64,000 nucleotides of DNA. Source: Ostrinia nubilalis (taxonomy: Eukaryota; Arthropoda; Insecta; Lepidoptera; Crambidae). Location of the stretch: positions 10,002,501 through 10,066,500 of the forward strand of contig NC_087118.1 of the NCBI RefSeq assembly GCF_963855985.1, in the 5' to 3' direction. A program made the position numbers and the translations under genes. Shown here one piece after another: positions 11,838-23,109 of this stretch. Each line of letters begins with the position of its first letter. Position 1 is the first letter of the stretch. A model generated the notes under the pieces. That model had not been told where the DNA came from. It did not search any database and saw only the letters and a program-made list of their open reading frames with translations.

Positions 11838-13966
11838 CTATATAAAGCTCGATTCCTACTCACTGACTGACTGACTGACTGACTGATCAGGGGTATTTTT
11901 GGGGTATTTAGAGGGGAGAGGGGTAAAATTGTAAGTGTTTATCTCAAACTAGATTTTTTGACTGCCAGCTTTATTACATTTTTTGAACCAAAAAACAAAA
12001 TGGCGGCATTTTTTGAGACACCAACTTTTTTGTCTTTGGTCCTGAATTTTTTCTTTTTTGGGTGTTGATTGGGGTTGCCAAAAGGTGTATTTTGATGTGA
12101 AAAAAAAATTAAAAAACAAAATTGCCGCGCCGCCATCTTGGATTGAAAATGCGATTTCGGGGTGTTTTTAGGGAGGTGTCACTCCGAGATGCGGAATTGT
12201 TTTTTAAAATTTCTTTTGAATATTTGTGACATGTATAGTCTTCTTATGAGCCACATTCACAGATTATCAAAAAACAAGATGGCGGCTGAGCCGTCGGCCA
12301 TTTTGTTGCGATCAAAAAATTCCCAAACTTTGGTAGCAATTTTCCGGCAGATGGCGACACCGGAGTGGGGTACAATGTTCCTGGCGATTGTTGGTCTGTT
12401 ATTCGAGTGTTGCCATGAATAGGAAAAAACTACCATTTTGGTAGAAAATTTTCCACCACGGCCCCGGATAGTAGAAAATGGAAATTTCCAAAAATTCCAA
12501 AAACTTGGTATGCAGTCTGGTGACATTTGGGGACCCGAATGACATTTCACCATTTTTATCAAAAAAGTCTGGCAACACTGAAAGTTATGGGGAAAAGTTT
12601 TTTTTGCGACATGGGTGTCTTTAAAGTTAGTGACAGACAGAAAGAATTATGGCAGAAAAAAAATAAAAATGACGTTTGGTTGGATATACGACCCAGACTA
12701 TGGGAAAAATCCGAAATGTCAAAAAATCAAGATGGCGGCGGCGTGGGCGGCCATTTTGTAAAAAGTTGAAAATTTCGAAATTTTGGAATTCATTTTTCGA
12801 GTACTTGGCAACATTTGGGAAAGTCGAGTTGTATGAGGCGGTTGTGTGTTCTGTCGGGAGGTTTCGCTTGGGTGAAGAAATTTCTCCAGTGTTGCCATAC
12901 CTTAGGAGATTTGGTCCAAAAATGTCGAAAGTAGAAATAACGACTTCCGGTCAAAAATTTGGACGACGCCTCCTGCAAAGGGGTCGTGCAAATGACATTT
13001 GACCATTTTCATCTCGATCACCTGGCAACACTGGGAGCTACGGGGAAAAGTATTTTTTTCGACATGGGTGTCTTTAAAGTTAAGGACGGACACAAGGAGA
13101 TATGGCAGAAAAAATCCAAAAATGGGGTTTGGTCGGTTATACGACCCAGATTATGGGAAAAATCCGAAATGTCAGAAAGTCAAGATGGCGACCGAGTGAG
13201 CGGCCATTTTGTAAAAAGTTTAACTTTTCTGATTTTTCAAATGCATTTTTCGGGTACTTGGCAACATTTGAGAAAGTCGAGTTGTTTGTGGCGATTGTGT
13301 AGTTTGTCAAGAAGTATCGTTTGGAAAAACAACAATTTCCAGTGTTGCCATACTTTGGGAGATTTGGTCCAAAAATGTAAAAAATGGAAATACCGACTTC
13401 CGGTCAGAAATTTGGATGACGCCTCCTGCAAATAGGTCAAACTAATGACATTTGACTATTTTTATCTCGATCACCTGGCAACACTGGGAGTTAGGGGAAC
13501 TCAAAGTTTTGGGACATGGCTGGTTTTAAGGAATTGTTTCACGGGACTGGGTGAAGATAGAAAAAAAGTAAAAATGGGGTTCGGCGCGGAAAATGGTCCA
13601 GATTAAGGAAAAAATGCAAAATTTTGGAAATCCAAGATGGCCGCCAAGCATTCACCCGTTTTCCTAAAGGGACTAAATTCTCCATACAAATTGTATGCAG
13701 GGGGGCTTAGCTAACGTAGAAAAAGGCGAGGCCGAAGGCCGAGCGATAGTTTAAAGCCTGTGAGTCGCCATATATTTACTTGTGTTGCGTCAAAAAAGCA
13801 CAAGAGCACAGTGACAGACAATAAACACCCCCTGTAATTTTTGCGAGGCCGAAGGCCGAGCTCCGAATGCGAGGCCGCAGGCCGAGCGCCGCGTAGGGCG
13901 AAGCCCGGAGCGGCCAGCATCGCAGATATAGCTTTTGTAGCCCGCGTAGCGGGCGACCAAAGCTAG
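11838..13966 (+). mobile_element. Helitron-like element with 453-bp tandem repeats
   Basis: The 3' end is diagnostic: a GCCCGC-GTA-GCGGGC hairpin (13940-13954), then GACCAAAGCTAG and a T host base. The 5' side begins TATATAAAGCTCGATTCC then a CTGA run, a common moth Helitron start, although the expected TC is changed. Inside are three phased copies of a 453-bp unit and a motif GAGGCCGAAGGCCGAG repeated near 13730, 13843 and 13871. No Rep/helicase is present, so it is non-autonomous. Confidence 0.75.
12541..13560 (+). repeat. long tandem repeat, period 453 bp
   Basis: GACATTTsACC followed by TGGCAACACTG and GGGACATGG-type blocks recur at 12541, 12994 and 13447, an exact 453-bp spacing. The third unit is incomplete. 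Short open frames inside are by-products of this repeat and differ between units. Confidence 0.8.
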
Positions 13967-15337
13967 TTTGTTTATTCTAAAGTAGGACTTTTTTATTAAT
14001 AAATTTTATCCTTCATGTATTTTTGATACAGTAATCAGTATACATTTTATTTAAATTTTCATAGTATATCTGTTTCATTAACTATAGCACGATCAGATGG
14101 TGTGCCTACTTCACACAAATTAACCATTCGTTATTTTTTTAACATCTTTCGAGTTTACAACAGCCGGTGCAACTCGAGCAAAGTCAGGCAAAAAGTGGTA
14201 AAAATTATTTTATTATTGCCTAACCACGTATCGTGTCAAAGCCATATTATTGAGTTACAATCTAAATCTTACGAACCATCTCAATGTACGAAAAATTACG
14301 ATCAATAAATAATAAGTTACCACCACATAGTACCTATTTTCAGGAATCACACGAAAATCACAAAACAACGTATCAAATCAACAATCGATCACATAAGTAT
14401 CAAAACAGACTTGAGACTGAACGTTACCACATGCAAGTGACCACATACATTATGTGTCATCCAGAAAATGTATTAACAACATTTTCTATAATCAAAGAAC
14501 AATCAGCCTCAAAGTCAAAATAAAAATGGAACGACTGACCGTATGCAGCAATCTCCACCACCGTGCAGGCCCGGTAATGCTACTCAGCTCCTGATGACCG
14601 TACTTTACCAGAAGCTGTCGTCACCTGGACACGCGGACACCGTGACCCAAACCACTCTGCAGGTGCAGAGGGTCCACGCCATTTCGCACTCGCGACGTGG
14701 AATCCCACTTCTGATGTCGGAGCGTCGGGCTCTCGGACGGCACCAGAAGGGTCTCTCATTGAATTCATACTATCTACCTATGTGGGCGTATAGGGAACAC
14801 GTGCGAGTGGATACTAACACTAATTATAATCACTGATTTATAAACGACTAACTTTACTAGACTAGAATGTAAAGACTGGTTCGTAATTTAATCAATATTG
14901 TCCACAGTTAAATTTAACAGAAAGATCAAAGTTACTGAATTACTTTAACAAAGCTAGAGACGCCTAGACTTAACAAATTGGGAGCGATTGACGAATTTGT
15001 GAACCACGCCCAGTCACCACCACGTCCAAAACCCGAATGTGCAATGACTCTAACACTGAGTCCCAAAATCTCTACGTTCCAGGGCTCTGTACCTGAAGTT
15101 TTTGTAAAGCTATTAATCCATCAATACTGCACTTGAACGGGTCCACAACTACGTCAGGCAACATGGAGATTTATGTCACCTTCGTTCCCAGGCGCGCACT
15201 TAACTCTGGCATAAGAGCTTTGGCGCTGCTTAAAATTCCATAGCAATAAACTAGCTAACACATTGAAAGTGTTGTGAGAACTATAACATTAAGTTATTTA
15301 ATTTATTGCGCCCCGCGCGCCGACATATAAAAGAAAG
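13967..15337. other. unassigned spacer with a moderately GC-rich block at 14540-15230
   Basis: I recognize no gene. The block around 14540-14770 has longer open frames on both strands, but neither shows a known motif and neither has a partner elsewhere in the window. Confidence 0.4.
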
Positions 15338-15515
15338 TCGTGTTAGTTACTCCACTTATAACTCAAGACCGGCTGAACCGATTTAGCTGAAAATTGTCAG
15401 GGAGGTAGTTTAGAGCCAGGAGAAGGACATAGGATACTTTTTATCCCGTTCGAAATAAAAAAAGTCTGCTTATTTATTGCCATTAAGGCGGAACAAAGTT
15501 CGCCGGGTCAGCTAG
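15338..15515 (+). mobile_element. short Helitron-like element
   Basis: It starts TCGTGTTAGTTACTCCAC and ends GGGTCAGCTAG before a T. The interior CTCAAGACCGGCTGAACCG and GGCGGAACAAAGTTCGCC are typical of a common moth unit. A related stretch lies at the centre of the palindromic element near 55900-55960. Confidence 0.65.
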
Positions 15516-15517
15516 TA

Positions 15518-16399
15518 TTCAATAAATCTATTAAGTCTGGTATTTTTCCCACTCGCTGGAAGGTCGCACATATTATACCCATTTTTAAAGCGGGTGATAA
15601 AACAACATGCGCTAACTATCGGCCTATAAGCATCCTCTCTTGTTTGGCAAAATTATTTGAGTCACTCGTCTATACTACTTTTTACTCTCACTTGAATAAG
15701 TATATCACGAACAAACAACATGGCTTCGTTATAAATAGATCGACACTTAGTAATTTACTAGATTTTAAAAACTATCTCTGTCAAACTTTTGCTGTTAGAG
15801 GCCAAACGGATGCAATTTATCTGGATTTTAGCAAAGCTTTCGATAAGGTTAACCATTCCTTGCTCTGCCAGAAACTATCCCACTATGGGATCCACGGATG
15901 TCTGCTACGGTGGATAATATCATATTTAAAAAATAGGACTCAGCTCGTTACTGTGAAGGGTTACACATCTTCACCCATACCGGTCACCTCTGGGGTTCCA
16001 CAAGGGTCGCACCTTGGACCGCTCCTATTTGTCATGTTCATCAATGACCTGACTGACAGACTATCCTCTCATGCCCTCTTGTATGCCGATGATCTCAAGA
16101 TTTTCACGAGTGTTGATAGGGAGAGTAATGCTCTGGTGCTGCAGAACGATCTAAAGGTTATCGATGATTGGTGCTCGTCCAATAAAATGTCCCTCAACGT
16201 AGATAAGTGTTGTGTTATCACTTTTACAAAAAAGAAAAATAGATTTGTACACTCTTACTACATACGCGATCAATTAATATCCAGAAGGGACACCGTCAGA
16301 GACCTAGGTGTTTTGTTCGACGAGCAGCTAACATTCCGTCCACATTACGACCAAATTGTTAAAAAAAGTAATCGTGCCTTAGGATTTATAATAAGAACT
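15518..16399 (+). pseudogene. LINE reverse transcriptase, fingers and palm
   Basis: This is the RT that copies LINE RNA at the nicked target. Coding similarity begins at the very edge (FNKSIKSGIFPTRWKV), then NYRPISILSCLAKLFE, DAIYLDFSKAFDKVNH, SGVPQGSHLGPLLF and the catalytic YADD at about 16084. The endonuclease and RT N-terminus are missing. The frame is interrupted after codon 16397-16399 by the solo LTR, and reads on in the same frame from 17863. The first ATG (15644) is internal. The block order fits a Jockey/CR1-type LINE; the exact clade is unresolved. Confidence 0.88.
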
Positions 16400-17862
16400 T
16401 GTAGCGTTGCAGTTTTGGCTGTTTTTCACAAATTGATTTTCTTACTCGATATTTGGATTTAGGATACCACTAGCGACATCTATTGGCGGATTTAGAAGTT
16501 TGATTGAAGAAGGTTTGCAATAGATGGCGCTTTTTGCTCAGTCAATTCAAATACATTTCAATGAAACATTTCCTAATGTTTTTATTTTGATTATTCTATT
16601 TTGAATACAATATTTTCAATGTTCTGGAAATTGTTTTCATCATGGTTTTTATTGGTGTTTGCTTTTCTAAGCGGCGAAACGAAACGTCTCGCGATTGACA
16701 TCGCGACTGTCAGTTGAGCTGTCAAATCACTTTGGAATTTTGATCGATCGTGCGCAACCGCAATTTTATTATTTTTGGGGATGTGATCCCCTGTGTTTCA
16801 AATCGTGTGATGCAGAATGCATCCACGATAATTTCTTAATATATTTTAAAAATGAACACACATGAGGTAAGTTCCCGTCGGAGAATTTATTTATTTTTCG
16901 TGATTGATATTTTTCGTATTCCAGTACGTGGTATTTCATGTGATCGTTTCTTTCAGAAATTCCCTAAATCCTATTCGGATGAGGGTATTGGGTTGCTGAA
17001 GACTGCGAGTGAAGCACAAATTAGCGAACAGTCTTCGTAAGTATTTCTTTCCCATTGCGGGTTTTTTCATAACCTAATGCCACGTTCCACATGTGATGCT
17101 GACACTCGTATTTTTCGTTTCAGATGCGGGATTTCATATTTTACGATTTTACATTTCATATTTTAGATATTTCAATATTTCATATTGATTTCTATAATTA
17201 TTACTCCTTTCTAAACTGCTGATCTCTTCGCATTTCCTCCTTGTCATCAAACCTCTGTCTCTGCAAGAGTGTGAACGCTTTCCTGCCGAGGAGATGCAAG
17301 AGCTTCATCTGGCACTGTGCGCTTGAGGCCGTGGAGGACGCTGCTTGTAGCCTAAAAGTGTGCGAGACCCGTTGGACCCCGGAAGAAGAGAGGAACGTTC
17401 AGGGTAACAGCTTATAACCGCATGGCTTCCAAGGTACCCACTTTTCCATCCTTCAAGTAGGAGTCTTTCCGACCTGACTTCGCGCAGTTATCTTAACTAG
17501 TAGAGTCTTTTAATATTTAGGCTGAGTTTTAAGAAATTTGTAGTGGCAATAATATTCACCAAACCGAACCTAATTAGCGACCCTGAATCCCTTGAGATTG
17601 GCACTATCTATTACAGTAGTTATAATATCGTAATTGTCAACTATATTCAAGCTTACGAGACAAAATAAATTGTGTCAATTGAGAGGGAGCTGTTTTATTT
17701 ACATTTTCTAATTTCACACAAGGAACGGTAACTCTTATAAATTTCTGCAAGCCGGACAACCTCTTTTTCACGTGCAGACAACTCACCATCTTCTTCGTCT
17801 GCACCGGTGGCGGTTCAATTCCAGTCACCAAGCCGCCAGGAAAAAATCCTTTCTTGCAAACT
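16396..17862 (+). mobile_element. solo LTR or LTR-like insertion, copy 1, with AACT target duplication
   Basis: The unit 16400-17858 (1459 bp) begins TGTAGCGTTGC and ends TTTCTTGCA, flanked by AACT at 16396-16399 and 17859-17862. A second copy at 30420-31937 has the same ends and its own 4-bp duplication, so the limits are secure. TG...CA ends plus 4-bp duplications point to an LTR of a Ty3/gypsy-type element. Inside are candidate exons and introns, described in the findings. No gag or pol is present, so a solo LTR is the simplest reading. Confidence 0.8.
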
Positions 17863-18420
17863 ACTAAAGATTTTAGGAAACCTCGCAGTGTGCTATATCT
17901 GTTTAATAGTTTAGTCAGAAGCATTCTAGAATACTGCAGCCCGGTGTGGTCTCCATATTATAACGTCCATATTGAAAACATAGAAAGAGTCCAACGTAGA
18001 TGCTTAAGATACATATCACGCAAGAATCACTACGGTCGGTCACTAAAAGACTATAGTGAAAGGTTAACGGAGTTTGACGTAATTCCTCTAAGTACCCGCC
18101 GCAGAAGATACGACCTACTTTATCTGCATAAAATCTTGCACTCCCGGATAGATGCTCCAGATCTTCTCTCCTCACTCAGTATTAATACCAGACATAGATC
18201 CCGTGGGTCGAAGTCTAACATCTTCGCAATACAGGCATACAAAAACAATACTTCTTACTACAACCCTCTAGTCAGGATGTGTCGCGCATATAATGAGTTG
18301 GCTCGTGCAGGCGAGGACATAGATGTATTTAATAGTAAATTTCCTCAGTATAAAAAGGCTATATCCGACTTGCTCAAAAATGACGAAACGACAGCGTCTC
18401 CCGATGGGAACGGTGGGTAA
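17863..18420 (+). pseudogene. LINE reverse transcriptase C-terminal part
   Basis: This continues the LINE frame after the LTR. It shows YLFNSLVRSILEYCSPVWSP, the conserved thumb-region block of Jockey/CR1-like LINEs, then IERVQRRCLRYI and RRRYDLLYLHKILH. The stop is at 18418-18420. About 250 bp of 3' UTR and an AAAT tail follow. Confidence 0.85.
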
Positions 18421-18689
18421 TGTCTTCTGGGTAATCTTTTGCTTCCGTCGTAATCACCGCAATTAGTATAAAATATCTAATAAAATTTTATGATATTGTG
18501 TTGTAACTGTTAGAGTTAAGTTAGAACTGTATTTATTATTGGATAGTACTTGTAATTTAATTTAATTTATCATGCTGTGTATACTAATTTTGGCTTACGG
18601 TCCAGTATGTAATTAACACTTTTTCTTTACGATGAAGCCCAGACTGTAAACTGTTTGTATACCTATTACAAATAAATAAATAAATAAAT

Positions 18690-21500
18690 CTTGTTTCTTT
18701 GTTATAAAGCGCCGTATCCATGCTAGTACGTGAACCGCTTTTGTGAGAGAGCTGTACTTGTTTAACAACTCATCGATCACTGAGCTTGACGTGGTTGAGT
18801 TCTGTACAGTATGGACCTGTTTGATCTTGACGTCTTCTTCTGTTTGGTACGTGTGCGAAGTATTTTCTTCAGCCTTGAACTCAGACAGCCATGTTGGTCC
18901 GTGCCACCATAAAGCTTGATCTTTAAGTAGCGATGGTGTGAGTCCTCGACTAGCGCAGTCGGCGGGGTTGTCTGACGACTTCACGTACCGCCAGCACGAT
19001 GACGGCATGACTTGAGTAATTTGTCGCACCCTGTTGGCTACAAATACTTTCCAGCGTTCAGGTTCACCTTGAATCCACCCCAGAACAGCTGTAGAGTCGG
19101 TCCAACCGTACATCTTGATATTGTGGTCAGCCAAACACTGCTTTACTTTCTCCATTAGTTTAGTTAGTAATACAGCTCCAGTTAGCTCCAATCTTGGTAG
19201 GGAGGGTTTCTTGTTAACTGGAACTAATTTTGATTTCCCAGCAACCAATATGATTTTGTTATTTCCGTTAATTTTTGTTTTACAGTAAATTACACAGGCG
19301 TACGCTTTTTGCGATGCATCGCAAAAGCCGTGTAATTCAATCTCTGATTGCGACACAGTTCCGTACCATCGTGGTATTCTGAAATAATTTAGGTATTTCA
19401 ACTCTTGCTTTATTTTAATCCATATTTTGTAAATATTTTCAGGAATCCTGTCATCCCATTGTGTTTTTTCATTCCAGACATCTTGAAAGATTAATTTCAG
19501 TAGTGTTGAAATAGGTGTGAGCCAGCCCAGGGGGTCGAATAATTTTGATATTTCGGAGAGAAGCATTCTTTTCGTGATGCAAGTACAGTCGGCATCATTA
19601 ATATCAATTTTTGAGTTGAAAGTAAATATATCTTGAACCGGATCCCAAATGAGGCCAAGTGTTTTAGTTGACTCTGGTATGTTGAAGTTATAATCGGCAT
19701 GTTCCGTGTCACCCTTGATGGTGTCTTGTAATATTTCCGAGTTGTTTGATCTCCATTTTCTTAAGTTGAATCCTCCTGACTTGAGTAGTTGAATTAATTC
19801 ATTTTGTATTTGCTTGGCTGATGTTACAGTGTCGGTCCCAAAAAGTAGGTCATCCATGTAAAAGCAACTTTCTACTACTTGTGCTGCTTCGGGGTGTTTA
19901 TTTCTCTCGTCATTTGCCAGCTGTTTCAGTGACATCATTGCGAGGAAAGGGGCCGCCTTGGTGCCATACGTGACAGTTGTTAATTGGTATTCTCTTAAAA
20001 GTTGTTGTGGTGAGTCCCTCCATACGATCTTTTGCAGAGGTTGGTCGTCGGGATGGACCCATAGCTGACGAAACATCTTCTCTATGTCAGCTATGAATGC
20101 AACTTGATACTGCCTCCACTGAATTATGAGAGCCATAAGGTCTTTCTGTAGATTAGGGCCTTTGTACATGAAATCATTCAGTGACGTGCCATTACAAGTT
20201 TTGGCTGACGCATTGAACACGACTCTCAACGATGTTGTAGTTGAATCGTCACGCGTGACGCAGTGGTGCGGTAAGTAACATTCACGGGCCTTGTTACCAC
20301 GTGATCGTGTCATGTGTCCTAATGCTAGGTATTCGTGAATGAAGGCTCGGTATTGCTCTGCCAGCAAATTGTGTTTCGTAAATTTCCGTTCCAAGTGTTG
20401 AAATTGTGCAATCGCCTTGCTTTTTGACTGACCCAATTCACTGTCAATGTTTGATTTAAGGGGAAGCCTGACTTGATATTTGCCATCCCTCAACCTTGTT
20501 GTTGTGGCCTTGTAGAATTTTATGCATTCTTCGTCTTCCTTTGAATAATTTGAGTTTTCATTAATGTCTTCCAGCTCCCAGAATTTTTGTATTTCTTCCA
20601 GGTTTACTAAAGTCACATTGCACTGTAGGCTTGGTACTTTGCCACACAGTATCCATCCAAGTCTTGTTTCTTGTGCGATGGGCGTGGCAGAGTCACCTCT
20701 CTGTATTCGTTCCAGCAAAATGTTTGCGTATACTTCGGCTCCAAGAAGTAGGTCAATCGGGCTACTCTTGTAGAAATAAGGATCAGCTAATTCGATTTCA
20801 TCTAAGAAGTCCCATGTTGGCTTCTCCAATGTAGAGTTAGGTAAATTTCTTGTTAAGTTATTCATAATAAATGCTTGAGTGTTAAATGAATAACTTCCAC
20901 TTAATGCGCTGCAGATAATGTTTGTAGCTCCTTTGCAATTCGTGTTGTTTGATCCGATTCCTGTTATAATTCCTGTGCATTTTTCTCTTTGTAGTTTTAA
21001 TTGTTGAACTGCTCTCTCGGTGATCAATGATACTTGAGATCCTTGGTCGATAAGAGCGCGCATGGTGTGTTGAACTCCGTCCGCAGCTTCAATGTTGACC
21101 AAGGCTGTGGCAAGTGATACTTCAGTTGATGACGTACATTGCCGCGCGGTATTGGTGACGTTACTTGTTCTAGTGTTTGTGGTATTTCGGTTGGAATATG
21201 CGTTATGTAATAGAGTGTTATGGTACCCATTACATTCCCTGCATCGTCGAGTAGACTGACATGGTTTGCCGTCGTGTTTGTAAAGGCAGTTCGAGCAGAA
21301 GTTCAGCCTATCGATTGTTTGCCGTTGAGATGAAGGGTCCATCTCTCTGAATCTTGTACAAAAATAGATGCCATGATCGCTTTTGCAGACAGGACAACTT
21401 AGTACGCGATTGCGATCGCGATACTGAAGGCCGATTTCAACAAGGAAATCTTGTTGAATGATTTGACGAGTTGTGGTTTGTATTGATTGTTTATTCTATT
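18690..21500 (-). pseudogene. BEL/Pao gag end, protease, reverse transcriptase and RNase H
   Basis: On the minus strand the long frame (ATG at 21342, open further upstream to about 21490) contains three zinc-knuckle-like motifs (CPVCKSDHGIYFC, CSNCLYKHDGKPC, CRECNGYHNTLLH), the aspartic protease motif ALIDQGSQVS, RT with YLPHHCVTRDDST and YMDDLLFGTD, and RNase H with GFCDASQKAYAC and TDSTAVLGWI. It is intact across about 900 codons, but the integrase is missing because the LINE of 15516-18689 cuts it after FITKKQ; the last 25 codons before the stop at 18613 come from LINE sequence. The 5' side joins a gag segment (QYKPQLVKSFNK, near 21490) that also occurs at 29710 in another frame. Confidence 0.9.
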
Positions 21501-21594
21501 AACTTCGTTAACATTTCCTGACTTACAATCAAGATAAAGATAATGATCCGGACTGGTCTCTTCTTTCTGAAAAATGACTCGATTACAAATTACA

Positions 21595-22716
21595 TTACAC
21601 TTTGAGTTTTGATGTTGTGAAACGAAAAAAAATACTATTAAGATTTTGAAAGATGTTATCAAGACCATAATTATTTATTTTACCTGTTACTTGTGAGAAC
21701 ATATTAAGAGACAAATCCAGATTGGAGTCAAAACAATGAACATATTTCAGAGACTTAAAGCTATCACTAAGAATATTATTGAAAACTTCCACTCTAAAGT
21801 TGTATAGTGGAGCCCCAAGCACGTATGTGGGTACTCCAATAATAACATTGGTGTTGTTTATCTGTTCTAGTATCTTTTCCATGTAAGTTATTAGGTCACT
21901 ATTGTCTGTCGTTTTCTTAAAATCTTCTTCCCCTACGAGAATAACACAGTAGTCATTTCTAGTAAAACTTTCTAATTTAGATTCCAGTCCAGTTAGTAGT
22001 CCTTTTACCCCGACATGTGGCTTGATGTAGTGGCAATACTCAAAACTCGTAGTGTCCAATTTCTCAATGGCTCCTATCACTTTATTTCTATTGTTACTGC
22101 TTATTACGCATAATTTCATTTTCTTGATATTGCCTGAGTTTGCTTTTCCATCGGTTGTTTCCGTTGTTACTGGCATTTTTGTAAACTTTGCAGGAACTTC
22201 ATAAATTTCTTTTCTGTTAGATTTACTATTGATTGATTCATTCATAAAATCCAATTTCACACTCTTTTTCTTTACACTTCTTTGCTTTTCTCTCGGTTTT
22301 TCCGGCCTTGGAGTTGAACGACATATTTGTGTGAGTTGATTTGTTTTCATTTCATATGCTGTAATTTGTTTTTTTAACGAAATGTTTTCAATAGCCAAAT
22401 TTTCTATCTCTTTTTCAGCAATTAAGAGCTTCCTTTGTACGTTATTTAGTTTAGTTTTTAAGTCAATTAACTCTTCCTTGATACTTTGACTTATTTCAGG
22501 ACAGCTTCTATTTAACATTTCTGCGTCTAATTCCGAGTAGTCTTCGCTATCGGATGAATCAGATTGCAGGGATAGAGATGAGTTTTCCACTACAATATTT
22601 GTCTTACATTTATTACGTTGTGTGATAAAGTCTTGTGTTGATTGTGAATGATTTGGATATGTGTCGTCACTAATGCAGACCATTTCCGTAGGTATCGTCG
22701 GAGGATTTAGTGTCAT
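21595..22716 (-). CDS. LINE ORF1 second part: coiled coil and SGNH/esterase-like domain
   Basis: A 373-codon frame. Residues 1-80 are acidic and Ser-rich; about 80-135 is a coiled-coil candidate (KEELIDLKTKLNNVQRKLLI); 135-200 is Lys-rich; 200-350 (MKLCVISSNNRNKV, DYCVILVGEEDF, VIIGVPTY, FNNILSDSF) resembles the degenerate SGNH/esterase-like fold of some CR1-type ORF1 proteins. Its ATG overlaps the stop of the PHD frame (ATGA at 22713-22716), so it is either translated by re-initiation or split by a frameshift. ORF1 proteins coat LINE RNA. The matching ORF2 is absent: sequence changes to BEL near 21500. The family assignment is inferred from layout and weak motifs. Confidence 0.6.
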   Translation of the reverse strand: MTLNPPTIPTEMVCISDDTYPNHSQSTQDFITQRNKCKTNIVVENSSLSLQSDSSDSEDYSELDAEMLNRSCPEISQSIKEELIDLKTKLNNVQRKLLIAEKEIENLAIENISLKKQITAYEMKTNQLTQICRSTPRPEKPREKQRSVKKKSVKLDFMNESINSKSNRKEIYEVPAKFTKMPVTTETTDGKANSGNIKKMKLCVISSNNRNKVIGAIEKLDTTSFEYCHYIKPHVGVKGLLTGLESKLESFTRNDYCVILVGEEDFKKTTDNSDLITYMEKILEQINNTNVIIGVPTYVLGAPLYNFRVEVFNNILSDSFKSLKYVHCFDSNLDLSLNMFSQVTGKINNYGLDNIFQNLNSIFFRFTTSKLKV

Positions 22717-23048
22717 CTTATCCTGATATTTTTTGTAGGCATTTTTGATGTTGGCTCCTTAAGCAGTAAAGGCGAGGTGTTTTCTGCAATTGTTGGTGCG
22801 GGTTCAATATTTCTGGATGCTGGTATCCTTTTTTCCGAGCTTACAGATGTGCTGGGACTATTCCCGTCACGTCGCCTGTTTATACAAACATCACATGTCC
22901 ATTTACTGTTTTTCTTGTTTTTCATGAGGTAGTATAATTTTTCTGACACAGTTGTACAATCTAAGTGAAATATCTTCATACATGTTAAACATGTCAGTAT
23001 TCTAGTATCAGTAATAACTTTATTGCATTTGTTGCATTTTTTCGCCAT
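22713..23048 (-). CDS. LINE ORF1 first part: PHD-type zinc finger
   Basis: The 111-codon frame starts MAKKCNKCNKVI and has the spacing Cx2C ... CLTCMKIFHLDC ... WTCDVC, a PHD finger of the kind found at the N-terminus of insect LINE ORF1 proteins. A Ser/Pro/Thr-rich tail follows. The start codon lies about 60 bp after a long A/T tract and the tRNA-like module (minus strand). It overlaps the next frame by ATGA. A host PHD protein is less likely given the neighbours and a second PHD ORF1 at 51245-51475. Confidence 0.7.
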   Translation of the reverse strand: MAKKCNKCNKVITDTRILTCLTCMKIFHLDCTTVSEKLYYLMKNKKNSKWTCDVCINRRRDGNSPSTSVSSEKRIPASRNIEPAPTIAENTSPLLLKEPTSKMPTKNIRIR

Positions 23049-23109
23049 TTTGATTTATTTATATTTTATTCCCAATGCAATATGTAATCTCAAATAAAAA
23101 ACAAAAAAA

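Larger units (their letters stand above)
7471..11838. mobile_element. large inverted-repeat element, CAGGGTCC ends
   Basis: About 61 bp at 7471-7531 (CAGGGTCCTTCTAAACTAGC inward) match in inverted form 11781-11838 at roughly 80 percent by eye. The left end follows a TATA run; the right end abuts the Helitron-like element starting at about 11838, so the right target duplication cannot be read. No transposase is recognizable in the 4.3 kb, part of which is two nested elements (8724-10139). Confidence 0.6.
15516..18689 (+). mobile_element. 5'-truncated LINE (Jockey/CR1-like) split by a solo LTR
   Basis: The LINE is recognized by its reverse transcriptase frame and a 3' end of (AAAT)n at 18669-18689. 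It begins abruptly next to the Helitron-like CTAG at 15515. It is inserted in the opposite-strand BEL pol, which stops at 18690. The interruption at 16400-17858 is clean. Confidence 0.85.

Noticed and set aside
12162..13440. Cluster of short frames on both strands
   Set aside because: They are frames within the 453-bp tandem repeat and are not conserved between units.
12541..13560. Possible CRISPR-like array
   Set aside because: The unit is 453 bp with no short repeat-spacer alternation, and the context is a eukaryotic Helitron-like element.
22713..23048. Host PHD-finger gene
   Set aside because: Placement ahead of a coiled-coil/esterase-like frame and a second PHD ORF1 at 51.4 kb fit LINE ORF1 better.
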